A DNA stretch of 9,664 nt. Source: an uncultured Actinomyces sp. Lineage in GTDB: Bacteria; Actinomycetota; Actinomycetes; Actinomycetales; Actinomycetaceae. The stretch spans positions 1 through 9,664 of the forward strand of contig CALISI010000049.1 of NCBI GenBank assembly GCA_938041695.1. The letters run 5' to 3'. A model generated the notes under the pieces. It did no database searches. It saw only the letters and a list, made by a program, of their open reading frames with translations, and was not told the DNA's origin. The translations under genes were made by a program, and so were the position numbers. Positions 1 through 5,705 of the stretch are shown in pieces (position 1 is the first letter of the stretch; the number at the start of each line of letters is the position of its first letter).

Positions 1-240
1 AACCTGGCGACCACCTTCCACGTCGTGGGCACCCAGTTCGACACCGTGTGGCGCGAGGGCGCCTACGTGATCCGCGGCGGCGGCAGCGGGGGCGGCTGGG
101 GCCAAGTCCTGTCCCTGGGTGCCGCCGAGGGCGGCTTCGTCGAGTTCACGCCCCTCGAGGCCGGCCACTACTCCTTCGTCAACCACGCGCTCTCTCTGGC
201 AGAGAAGGGCCAGACCGGCGTCTTCGAAGTGACCGACTGA
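1..240 (+). CDS. Copper-containing nitrite reductase / two-domain multicopper oxidase, C-terminal end (partial)
   Basis: The open frame enters from the left edge in frame 1 and ends at TGA 238-240, giving the last 79 residues of a larger protein. The residues F-H-V-V-G-T-Q-F-D (about 6-14), the glycine-rich loop, and F-V-E-F-T-P-L-E-A-G-H-Y-S-F-V-N-H-A match the end of the second cupredoxin domain of NirK/AniA-type proteins. In that family the His of the xHxxG segment contributes to the type 2 copper site at the subunit interface, and the xxxNHxL segment closes the fold. NirK reduces nitrite to nitric oxide outside the cytoplasm. The fragment alone cannot separate a true nitrite reductase from a related multicopper oxidase, because the type 1 copper ligands lie outside the window. 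An internal GTG at 25 is not the real start. A strong hairpin terminator follows 20 nt after the stop. Confidence 0.75.
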   Translation, partial: NLATTFHVVGTQFDTVWREGAYVIRGGGSGGGWGQVLSLGAAEGGFVEFTPLEAGHYSFVNHALSLAEKGQTGVFEVTD

Positions 241-260
241 GCCTGTTCCCATCCCCTGGC

Positions 261-291
261 CGCGGCCTCGTCCCCCACGGACGAGGCCGCG
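261..291 (+). terminator. Hairpin terminator after the nitrite reductase gene
   Basis: A perfect 13-bp stem (261-273 with 279-291) closes a 5-nt loop CCCAC. It is followed by a modestly T-rich CCTTCTTC rather than a true T run. It lies 20 nt after the stop codon of the upstream gene and before the next promoter. The stem contains GGCCTCGTC, the core of the repeated word described for this window. Confidence 0.75.
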
Positions 292-391
292 CCTTCTTCG
301 CGGCGCCTCCTCCCGCGCGCCGCCCGGCTTGCCAGCGCTCGTCGATCATCGCGACACCAGGTTTTTCCTCCCGCGCGCGGGGCCCGGATGG

Positions 392-399
392 TTACGTAA
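392..399. promoter_or_regulatory. Palindrome TTACGTAA upstream of the MFS gene
   Basis: A perfect 8-bp palindrome sits 39 bp before the -10-like hexamer of the transporter gene, in an otherwise GC-rich stretch. The position suits an operator, but the site is short and there is only one copy, so this is a weak call. Confidence 0.25.
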
Positions 400-438
400 G
401 CCCCACTCCGCGCGGCTTTTCCGCCCACCGACCAACGG

Positions 439-444
439 TAGAAT
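439..444 (+). promoter_or_regulatory. -10 hexamer TAGAAT of a leaderless promoter for the MFS gene
   Basis: TAGAAT matches the TANNNT -10 consensus of actinobacterial vegetative sigma factors. Six bases separate it from the ATG at 451, so transcription would begin at or next to the start codon. The -35 region (around 416-421, CTTTTC) is poor. A GAGAGG sequence touches the ATG directly, which is too close for a normal ribosome binding site and supports leaderless initiation. Confidence 0.5.
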
Positions 445-450
445 GAGAGG

Positions 451-1671
451 ATGCTCGGTACCTATCTCGATATTCTGCGTGTCCGTCAGTCGTGGAAGTT
501 CTCCGCGGCTGGCCTCGTGCTGCGTATGCCAATGTCGATGGTGGGCCTGTCGACGATCCTGATGGTGCGCGCCGAGTACGGCAACTACACGCTGGCCGGC
601 GCCGTCTCGGCGGTCAACATCATCGTCATGGCGCTGTGCGCGCCCATCCTCGCGCGCCGCGTCGACCGCCACGGGCAGCTGCGCGTCATGGGTCCCGCTT
701 GGACGATCTCGATCCTGTCGATGTCCGCGCTGGTCGCCGCCGTCTTCATGCACGCCCCGGCGTGGACGCTCTTCATCCCGGCAGCCCTCGCGGGTGCCAC
801 GTGGGGCGCGCCCGGCGCGCTCGTGCGCTCGCGCTGGTCGACGATCCTGCACAAGCCCGGACAGCTGACGACCGCCTACGCCCTCGAGTCCGCAGTCGAC
901 GAGTTCGTGTACATCGTGGGCCCCGTGCTCTCCACGGTCCTGGGCACCGCGGTGCACCCCACGACCGGCCTCATCATCTCGATCGCGAGCCTGGCGGTGG
1001 GCGGCATCCTGTTCCTGTCGCGCCGCGACTCCGAGCCCGCCATCATCCCCCACGACCCGAGCGCCCCGCGCGAGTCCGTCATCCGCAATCCCGTCGTCCT
1101 CGTCATGGCGGCGACCTACATCGGCATGGGCATGACGTTCGGCGCGATGGAAGTGTCGATGGTCAGCTTCACCGAGGAGCTGGGTACCCCCGCGCTCGGC
1201 GGCATCCTCCTCGCACTCTCCTCGATCGGCTCGCTGACGGCCGCGCTCGTCTACGGTGCCCGCACGTGGCGGCGCCCCACCTGGCAGCTGTTCGTGATCG
1301 GCGTCATCGCAATGGCGATTGGTATGAGTTTCTTCCCGGTGGCCTTCAACATCTGGACGATGGCCGCCGTCATCCTCATCACGGGCCTCACCTGTGCGCC
1401 CACCATGACGAACGTCAACGTCATCATCCAGAAGTCGGTCTCCCCCGCGAAGCTCACCGAGGGCCTGACCTGGATGTCGACCTCGATCAACCTGGGGACC
1501 TCCCTGGGCACCGCGGTCGCAGGTCCCGCGATCGACGCGATCGGCGCGCGCGGCGGACTCTTCACCATGTCGGGATCCGGCTGGGCGATGGTCCTCCTCA
1601 TGCTCATCGGCCTGCCCGCCCTGCGTAGGAGCACCGCCCACGCCCCGAAGCCGACGCTTCCGCTCGACTGA
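451..1671 (+). CDS. Major facilitator superfamily transporter
   Basis: This is a 406-residue inner-membrane protein, the usual length for a 12-segment MFS carrier, with hydrophobic segments throughout. A motif A-like loop, A-R-R-V-D-R-H-G-Q-L-R-V (68-79), follows the second membrane segment, as in MFS carriers. The segment A-L-E-S-A-V-D-E-F-V-Y-I-V-G-P (144-158) resembles a motif common in actinobacterial MFS exporters of unknown substrate. A hydrophilic cytoplasmic loop (about 190-213) divides the two six-segment halves, and the tail after residue 397 is short and polar. The start at 451 is chosen because a -10-like TAGAAT lies 6 nt upstream. The substrate cannot be told from sequence; efflux of a drug or metabolite is the usual role for this type. 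The next gene follows after 45-57 nt with its own promoter signal and no terminator between, so read-through is possible. Confidence 0.88.
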   Translation: MLGTYLDILRVRQSWKFSAAGLVLRMPMSMVGLSTILMVRAEYGNYTLAGAVSAVNIIVMALCAPILARRVDRHGQLRVMGPAWTISILSMSALVAAVFMHAPAWTLFIPAALAGATWGAPGALVRSRWSTILHKPGQLTTAYALESAVDEFVYIVGPVLSTVLGTAVHPTTGLIISIASLAVGGILFLSRRDSEPAIIPHDPSAPRESVIRNPVVLVMAATYIGMGMTFGAMEVSMVSFTEELGTPALGGILLALSSIGSLTAALVYGARTWRRPTWQLFVIGVIAMAIGMSFFPVAFNIWTMAAVILITGLTCAPTMTNVNVIIQKSVSPAKLTEGLTWMSTSINLGTSLGTAVAGPAIDAIGARGGLFTMSGSGWAMVLLMLIGLPALRRSTAHAPKPTLPLD

Positions 1672-1715
1672 CGGCCAAACACTCCGATTCTTGCGCTCCG
1701 GGTGGGGTGAGGCCC

Positions 1716-1721
1716 TATGAT
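1716..1721 (+). promoter_or_regulatory. -10 hexamer TATGAT for the App1-like gene
   Basis: TATGAT matches the -10 consensus at five of six positions and ends 7 nt before the ATG at 1729, predicting a leaderless mRNA. A possible -35 (TTGCGC, 1691-1696) is 19 nt upstream. The hexamer overlaps the alternative upstream ATG at 1717, which would then not be transcribed. Confidence 0.5.
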
Positions 1722-1728
1722 TGCCCTC

Positions 1729-2964
1729 ATGCGCCTCCGACCGCCTCTCATCGACGACGAATCCCCTTCGCTCGCGCTCGCCCTCACGGCTGGCGTCGGC
1801 GAGTTCGCGTCGACTCTGCTGGTCGCAGTCATGTCGCAGGGCTGGTACTACCCGGGCGTCGTCGGCTTCGGAGGCATCGGCTCCCAGCGCAGCGCCCGCA
1901 TCCTCGGCCGCGTCCTCATGGCGCGCGGCGACGACGGCCGCTCGTGGCTCCAGACGCGGCGCGGGTGGCGCCAGTTTTTCAACGCCCAGGTCCCCCGTCA
2001 GCCCGTGCTCGTCACGGTCGGTAACGCGCGCAGGCTCGCCTTCGCGGACCGCGGTGGCTTCGTCGACATCACGGTGCTCGGCCACGGACTCGAGCCCGGC
2101 TGGCACGACGCGACCATTCAGGTCCTGCACGCGGGCGACGTGCGTGCCCTCGGCATGTCCGAGGACCCCGCCGCGAAGCTCGCCGCCACCCTGCGCACCG
2201 CGACCCCGCTGCCCGCCCCGGCCTCGGCGATGCACGATCGCCCCCGCAAGGGCCGCATCCGCGCCGGACGCCCCGCCCGCGTGCGTCTGCGCATCGTCTC
2301 CGACGACGAGCATTTCGGGGTGGTTTCAGACATCGACGACACCGTCATGGTGTCGATGCTGCCGCGCCTGGTCACGGCCGCGAAGCATGCGTTCCTCGAC
2401 CGCGTCTCCGCGCGCGAGGCCGTCCCCGGCATGGCGAATCTGCTGACGACGCTGACCACCTCCTCGGCCACATCGGAGGGCGTGCCCGAGGGCACCCACT
2501 CCCCCATCATGTACCTGTCGACGGGCGCGTGGAACGTCGTGCCGACCGTGCGGTCCTTCCTCGAGCGCACCGGCTATCCGGCAGGCGGCTTCCTCATGAC
2601 GGACTTCGGCCCGTCGAACACGGGATGGTTCCGCTCCGGCCCCGAGCACAAGCGCCGCGAGCTGCGCCGCCTGGCCCGCATGTTCCCGCACATGCGCTGG
2701 CTCCTGATCGGCGACGACGGGCAGCGCGACCCCGAAATCTACGCGGAGTTCGCCCGCGAGTTCCCCCAGTGCGTCGCGGGCATCGCGATTCGCTCCCTGT
2801 CCGAGATCGAACAATTCATGGCCCACGGCAGCTTCGAGGCCATGGTGCCCGACGCCCTGTGGACCGTCCCCGAGTCCATCCCCGTCTGGTACGGCTCGGA
2901 CGGTGAGGCGCTCCTGGAGAATATCCGAGGTCGTGGCACGGCCGGGCCGCTCGCCAGCCGCTGA
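1729..2964 (+). CDS. App1-like phosphatidate phosphatase-family protein (DUF2183 catalytic domain)
   Basis: The protein has 411 residues. Residues 201-205 (D-I-D-D-T) form the DxDxT motif of HAD-type phosphatases, whose first Asp is the nucleophile. Y-L-S-T-G-A-W-N (262-269), H-K-R-R-E (307-311) and I-G-D-D-G-Q-R-D-P-E-I-Y (327-338) are the other blocks typical of the App1 catalytic domain (DUF2183). In yeast App1 dephosphorylates phosphatidic acid; bacterial members are mostly uncharacterised, so lipid phosphatase activity is inferred. The first ~200 residues form a basic, mixed domain typical of bacterial relatives, and no signal peptide or membrane segment is visible. The ATG at 1729 is preferred because TATGAT lies 7 nt upstream. 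An in-frame ATG at 1717 (four more residues) is preceded by GTGAGG at 4 nt and cannot be excluded. The gene ends in a non-coding, repeat-rich region. Confidence 0.88.
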   Translation: MRLRPPLIDDESPSLALALTAGVGEFASTLLVAVMSQGWYYPGVVGFGGIGSQRSARILGRVLMARGDDGRSWLQTRRGWRQFFNAQVPRQPVLVTVGNARRLAFADRGGFVDITVLGHGLEPGWHDATIQVLHAGDVRALGMSEDPAAKLAATLRTATPLPAPASAMHDRPRKGRIRAGRPARVRLRIVSDDEHFGVVSDIDDTVMVSMLPRLVTAAKHAFLDRVSAREAVPGMANLLTTLTTSSATSEGVPEGTHSPIMYLSTGAWNVVPTVRSFLERTGYPAGGFLMTDFGPSNTGWFRSGPEHKRRELRRLARMFPHMRWLLIGDDGQRDPEIYAEFAREFPQCVAGIAIRSLSEIEQFMAHGSFEAMVPDALWTVPESIPVWYGSDGEALLENIRGRGTAGPLASR

Positions 2965-3006
2965 GCGGCCGCTAAGCGGGGCGTTCCCATCGGCGTGACG
3001 CTGCTT

Positions 3007-3023
3007 GTGGCCCCACGGGCCAC
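3007..3023 (+). terminator. Hairpin after the App1-like gene
   Basis: GTGGCCC (3007-3013), loop CAC and GGGCCAC (3017-3023) make a perfect 7-bp stem, 43 nt after the stop codon. The tail (TCTCCCATCAATTT) is only weakly T-rich. A second stem, GCCGCTC/GAGCGGC (2946-2952 with 2963-2969), overlaps the stop codon and may contribute. Either could end transcription of the upstream gene. Confidence 0.45.
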
Positions 3024-3031
3024 TCTCCCAT

Positions 3032-3147
3032 CAATTTCGCACGTAATTCCCTTGCAACTTGTTCAAACATTGAAATCACCTCGTTGGAATAGCAACGTTT
3101 TTAGGCGGTCTCAAAAAATGACCGTCGGAAATTACGTGCGACATTTG
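3032..3147. repeat. AT-rich unit bounded by inverted repeats
   Basis: The 12-base arms TCGCACGTAATT (3037-3048) and AATTACGTGCGA (3130-3141) are perfect reverse complements. With small gaps the match extends to about 3032-3050 and 3127-3147. The 81 nt between them include an internal inverted repeat TTCAA-ACA-TTGAA (3062-3074), a small stem CGTTG/CAACG (3082-3097) followed by TTTTT (3098-3102), and a loop-rich CGGTC/GACCG stem (3106-3124). Counted directly, 55 of the 90 bases from 3031 to 3120 are A or T, far above the surroundings. The unit could be a MITE-like element, a small structured RNA or a protein-binding region. No target-site duplication is visible and no open frame fits inside. 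Confidence 0.5.
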
Positions 3148-3235
3148 TCTGGACCGGGCCCCGCCGCCGCCCCCGACACCGCGGCCAGGCCTTCCAGGCC
3201 CGCAGGTGCGCTCCACGACGGTGGCGGTGGGGATT

Positions 3236-3286
3236 TTGCACGACACGAAGCCCTCCGACGGCGTGTCGGACCCCCGTGTCGTGCAA
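3236..3286. repeat. Nested inverted repeat (double stem)
   Basis: The outer arms TTGCACGACACG (3236-3247) and CGTGTCGTGCAA (3275-3286) are perfect 12-bp reverse complements. Beyond them GGGGATT on the left faces TTCCCC on the right, lengthening the pairing imperfectly. Inside, TCCGAC (3254-3259) pairs with GTCGGA (3265-3270) across a 5-nt loop. The result is a long hairpin with one internal bulge, able to form as RNA from either strand or as a DNA cruciform. A run of nine C follows on the right. Confidence 0.6.
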
Positions 3287-3325
3287 TTCCCCCCCCCGAT
3301 TGGCGGCGGCGCGGCCGCGGTTTGC

Positions 3326-3403
3326 GGTGGTCTGGCGCCCACATCGCAGACCACCTCGGTGAATAATGCTGAAAACGGGCTGCTAGTGGCGAAGTGGTCT
3401 GCG
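3326..3403. repeat. Three-copy GTGGTCTG element forming mutually exclusive hairpins
   Basis: GGTGGTCTG (3326-3334) is fully complementary to CAGACCACC (3347-3355), giving a 9-bp stem with a 12-nt loop. The middle segment, extended to 3345-3358, is also complementary at 13 of 14 positions to 3390-3403, which is followed by TTTT (3404-3407). The two stems share the middle strand, so only one can form at a time, as in attenuators. No + strand gene follows, so a regulatory role there is doubtful. A repeat element is an equal or better explanation. Confidence 0.5.
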
Positions 3404-3535
3404 TTTTGGGCAGTTCCCGGGGGTATGGGTTGCTCGCGCACATTGTCGGGCGCCTGGCCAGGGTGGTAGCGACCCGACAGCCACATTGTGCGTTCGCACG
3501 TTAACCCCGAAACGAGACTCATCGACAAACGACAT

Positions 3536-3560
3536 AAAAAGGCCGCCCCGAGGGGCGGCC
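3536..3560 (-). terminator. Intrinsic terminator of the LytR_C gene
   Basis: GGCCGCCCC (3541-3549) and GGGGCGGCC (3552-3560) form an 8-bp stem with a 4-nt loop. On the minus strand the stem is followed directly by TTTTT (AAAAA at 3536-3540). It lies 27 nt beyond the stop codon of the minus-strand gene: a standard rho-independent terminator. Confidence 0.85.
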
Positions 3561-3587
3561 CTTCCATCTATTGCGTCGTCACAAGTC

Positions 3588-4196
3588 CTACTTTGATCCG
3601 GACATCGGACGGCACTTGGTGGGCTGCTCGATGGGATCCGTGGACTTCAGGACTCGCTGTACGTCTTCGGCGCTCATCACATCGTCGTAGAAGGTTCCCA
3701 GCTCGACGGTCACCGTGGAATCCTGCGCGTCGGAGAGACGCACGTGCGCGCCGGGGAAGAAACGCGCCACCGAGTAGGCGTTATCCACCGCGTTCGGACC
3801 GGCGGTAATGCGCACTTTGCCGGTGTACTCGACGTCCGAGTTCGCGGGCTCCGCCGTCTGGAATCCAGCGGTTGTCAGCATGTCCGTTGCCTTGGATGCC
3901 AGGCCCTGGTGCTGCGTCGTGTTGATGACGGTGACGGACACCTGGCCGGGTGCAACGGGCTTCGCGTTCGCGGTCGGGCAGGGGATATCGCCGGTTTCGG
4001 CGTACTTGATCTTCACCGAAAAGTCATTGCCGAAGGGGACGGGGATGATGCCTGTGAACACCAGGGAAGCCACCACCGCGGCCACTAACATCACGACACC
4101 GATGATGGCGAACGTCGTGTTTTGACGCTGCTGACGCTCGCGCAGGAATCGCTGGCGCGGGGTGAGGGCAGTGCGGGGCGCGTTCGGAGTACTCAC
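3588..4196 (-). CDS. LytR C-terminal domain (LytR_C) membrane-anchored protein
   Basis: The protein has 202 residues from a GTG start at 4196. A basic cytoplasmic N-terminus (1-28, many Arg and Gln) is followed by one membrane segment (about 29-50). An extracellular part then contains a LytR_C domain (about 86-170): V-T-V-I-N-T-T, a helix with G-L-A, A-G-F, and the final V-T-V-E-L-G. LytR_C is often found at the end of LytR-CpsA-Psr cell-wall glycopolymer ligases. Here it stands alone with no catalytic LCP domain, as in many actinobacterial envelope proteins of unknown role. Cys73 and Cys195 lie outside the membrane and could form a disulfide. The start is chosen because TAGGCT lies 7 nt upstream of the GTG, whereas the frame open further upstream (to 4253) has no translation signal and reads through that hexamer. 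A strong terminator follows the gene. Confidence 0.82.
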   Translation of the reverse strand: MSTPNAPRTALTPRQRFLRERQQRQNTTFAIIGVVMLVAAVVASLVFTGIIPVPFGNDFSVKIKYAETGDIPCPTANAKPVAPGQVSVTVINTTQHQGLASKATDMLTTAGFQTAEPANSDVEYTGKVRITAGPNAVDNAYSVARFFPGAHVRLSDAQDSTVTVELGTFYDDVMSAEDVQRVLKSTDPIEQPTKCRPMSGSK

Positions 4197-4203
4197 AGTG
4201 TCC

Positions 4204-4209
4204 AGCCTA
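4204..4209 (-). promoter_or_regulatory. -10-like hexamer TAGGCT for the LytR_C gene
   Basis: On the minus strand TAGGCT fits TANNNT and ends 7 nt before the GTG start, the same geometry as the two other leaderless candidates in the window. No clear -35 is seen. Confidence 0.4.
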
Positions 4210-4284
4210 TCGAATGGGAGCGTCCCGAGGCCAGACAACGCCCCGTCAGGCACGTTACATCTCGCCGCCGCACACCCTTGGCGC

Positions 4285-4290
4285 TACAGT
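4285..4290 (+). promoter_or_regulatory. Possible -10 hexamer TACAGT for the acyl-CoA dehydrogenase-like gene
   Basis: TACAGT fits TANNNT in the 188-bp divergent region and would give a 5' leader of about 88 nt. That leader contains one copy of the CCCCGGCCTCGTC word (4346-4358). No good -35 lies 16-18 nt upstream, so support is weak. Confidence 0.3.
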
Positions 4291-4345
4291 AAGGTCACCC
4301 TGAGTCACGGGGCCACCGCGCTACCGCGCCACGTCGCGCGAGGCG

Positions 4346-4358
4346 CCCCGGCCTCGTC
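4346..4358 (+). repeat. Copy of the 13-base word before the acyl-CoA dehydrogenase-like gene
   Basis: An exact CCCCGGCCTCGTC in the probable 5' leader, 26 nt before the start codon and outside any coding sequence. Confidence 0.5.
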
Positions 4359-4384
4359 TCCGTCCGACCCGAAAGAGGACCTCG

Positions 4385-5530
4385 ATGAGCTTCCTGGACA
4401 CCGATCTGCTCGCCCGCATCCACGAGCGCGCCGCCGACGCCGACGCCGCGAACACCTACCCCGAGGCCGACCTCGCCGACCTGCGCGAGGCCGGATACCT
4501 GCGCGCCTTCGTCCCCACCGAGTTCGGGGGCGCCGGCCTGAGCCTGACCGAGATCGCCGCCGAGCAGACGGCGCTGGCCAAAGCGGCGCCCGGCACCGCG
4601 CTGGGCATCAACATGCACCAGATCATCGTTGGCTTGGGCCGCTACCTGGTCGCGGCAGGCAACGCGCGCGGCGAACAGATCCTGCGTGACGCCGCCGCCG
4701 GCGAGGTTTTCGGCTTCGGGATCTCTGAGCCGGGCAACGACCTCGTCCTCTTCGGCTCGACGACGCAGGCAACCGCGACCGCGGACGGCGGCTACTCCTT
4801 CGAGGGCACCAAGATCTTCACGTCCCTGTCCCCCGTGTGGACGCGCCTGCTCATCTTCGGGCGCGCGCAGGCCGAGGAGGGCCCCAAGTCCGTGTTCGGC
4901 ATCGTCCGCCGCGACGACGACGGCTACTCGATCACAGACGACTGGAACACGCTGGGCATGCGCGCCACCCAGTCCATGACGACACTCCTCCAGGGCGTGA
5001 CCGTGCCCGAGGAGCGCATCCTGACGATCACGGACCCGGGCCCGAGCGCTGACCCCGTCATCTTCGGCATCTTCTCCCACTTCGAGATCCTCCTGGCGGC
5101 CACCTACCAGGGCGTGGGCGAGCGCGCCGTCGAGGTCGCCGCCGAGCACGTGGCGAAGCGCCGCTCGGTGAAGAACCAGACGACCTACTCCAACGACCCC
5201 GACATCCGCTGGCGTATCGCCGAGGCCGCCCTCATCATGAACGCGGTCGGCCCGCAGATCCGCGAGCTGGCGCGCGACATCGACGAGGGCGTGGACCGCG
5301 GCCGCTCGTGGATGCCGCAGCTGTCCGCCGCAAAGAACGCGGCCGCGGAGGCCACGCTGCGTGCTGTCGAGCAGGCCATGCGCGCGTGCGGCGGCAGCGC
5401 CTACTACAACACGCACGAGCTCTCGCGCCTGTACCGCGACGCCCTCGCGGGCCTCTTCCAGCCCTCCGACCAGGAGTCCCTGCACGCCGCGTGGGCAAAC
5501 CTGATCCTGGGTCCCATCGAGAAGGCGTAG
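4385..5530 (+). CDS. Acyl-CoA dehydrogenase-family flavoprotein
   Basis: The protein has 381 residues, the normal length for the family, and starts at ATG with AAGAGGA 5 nt upstream. The fold order is that of acyl-CoA dehydrogenases: a helical N-terminal domain (P-T-E-F-G-G-A-G-L-S at 44-53), a beta domain (F-G-I-S-E-P-G at 111-117, F-E-G-T-K-I-F at 139-145, G-M-R-A-T at 191-195), and a C-terminal helical domain (Y-Q-G-V-G-E-R at 241-247, C-G-G-S-A-Y at 335-340). FAD binding is expected. The usual catalytic Glu motif near residue 350-376 (E-G) is not evident; instead there is L-Y-R-D-A-L-A-G-L-F-Q-P-S-D-Q-E-S. That ending resembles relatives that act as flavin-dependent monooxygenases or lack a known substrate. 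Fatty-acid oxidation should therefore not be assumed. No partner electron-transfer or beta-oxidation genes are adjacent. Confidence 0.85.
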   Translation: MSFLDTDLLARIHERAADADAANTYPEADLADLREAGYLRAFVPTEFGGAGLSLTEIAAEQTALAKAAPGTALGINMHQIIVGLGRYLVAAGNARGEQILRDAAAGEVFGFGISEPGNDLVLFGSTTQATATADGGYSFEGTKIFTSLSPVWTRLLIFGRAQAEEGPKSVFGIVRRDDDGYSITDDWNTLGMRATQSMTTLLQGVTVPEERILTITDPGPSADPVIFGIFSHFEILLAATYQGVGERAVEVAAEHVAKRRSVKNQTTYSNDPDIRWRIAEAALIMNAVGPQIRELARDIDEGVDRGRSWMPQLSAAKNAAAEATLRAVEQAMRACGGSAYYNTHELSRLYRDALAGLFQPSDQESLHAAWANLILGPIEKA

Positions 5531-5542
5531 CGCGGGGGCGGG

Positions 5543-5630
5543 AACGAGGCCGGGGCCGCAGCGCGGCGCCAAGAACGCGCCGCGCGGGGCCAGGCGGCGT
5601 CCCACAGGACGGCCGCACCCAGGCCTCGTC
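5543..5630. repeat. GGCCTCGTC repeat pair in the convergent intergenic region
   Basis: 5544-5559 (ACGAGGCCGGGGCCGC) is identical over 16 bases to 7799-7814 in nrdG. An inverted partial partner, AGGCCTCGTC, lies at 5621-5630. The stretch is otherwise GC-rich and non-coding. It is a likely member of the dispersed word family found elsewhere in the window. Confidence 0.45.
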
Positions 5631-5642
5631 GACTCAGACAGA

Positions 5643-5678
5643 GAAGGCGGGCCCGAGGATTTCCTCGGGCCCGCCTTC
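5643..5678. terminator. Bidirectional terminator between convergent genes
   Basis: The arms 5643-5658 and 5663-5678 pair perfectly over 16 bp around a 4-nt loop ATTT. The hairpin lies between the stop of the acyl-CoA dehydrogenase-like gene (5530, +) and the stop of the LRV gene (5706, -), so it can serve both. The minus-strand tail is TCTCTGTCT and the plus-strand tail has no T run, so it may work best for the minus-strand gene. Confidence 0.8.
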
Positions 5679-5705
5679 CGTGAAGCGCGTGTTATGCGCG
5701 TCGCG

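Larger units (their letters stand above)
2965..3587. other. Gene-free, palindrome-rich intergenic region
   Basis: No credible coding sequence was found in these 623 bp. The longest open frames have no RBS, no recognisable domain and proline/arginine/glycine-rich composition, as expected from GC-rich non-coding DNA. The region lies between the 3' ends of two convergent genes (App1-like + and LytR_C -), so it is not an obvious promoter region. It contains, in order, a hairpin (3007-3023), an AT-rich inverted-repeat unit (3032-3147), a nested double stem (3236-3286), a run of nine C (3289-3297), two competing hairpins (3326-3403), a TGTCGGG/CCCGACA stem (3444-3479) around the palindrome CCTGGCCAGG (3453-3462), a GTGCG-TT-CGCAC stem (3488-3499) and a terminator (3536-3560). 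I recognise none of these as a known RNA family. Confidence 0.75.

Noticed and set aside
1717..1728. ATG 1717 as the start of the App1-like gene
   Set aside because: It overlaps the TATGAT -10-like box, so it would lie upstream of the likely transcription start. Kept as an alternative only.
346..2313. A 655-codon open frame on the minus strand
   Set aside because: It is antisense to the MFS and App1-like genes, and its His/Arg/Asp/Gly-rich low-complexity composition is the signature of a shadow frame in GC-rich DNA. The + strand frames have recognisable domains.
3032..3147. An insertion sequence
   Set aside because: There is no transposase frame and no visible target-site duplication. A MITE remains possible but unproven, so the feature is called only a repeat.
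3032..3520. A CRISPR array or a known RNA (tmRNA, RNase P, SRP, 6S)
   Set aside because: There are no evenly spaced direct repeats and none of the conserved cores of those RNAs. The repeats are inverted pairs of differing sequence.
2995..3567. Several 60-163-codon frames on both strands in the intergenic region
   Set aside because: They run through the inverted repeats, lack ribosome binding sites and show no domain or hydrophobic pattern. The dispersed palindromes explain the conserved-looking strings better.
4295..5605. A 436-codon minus-strand frame
   Set aside because: Antisense to the acyl-CoA dehydrogenase-like gene, with Arg/Gly/Ala-rich composition and no domain.
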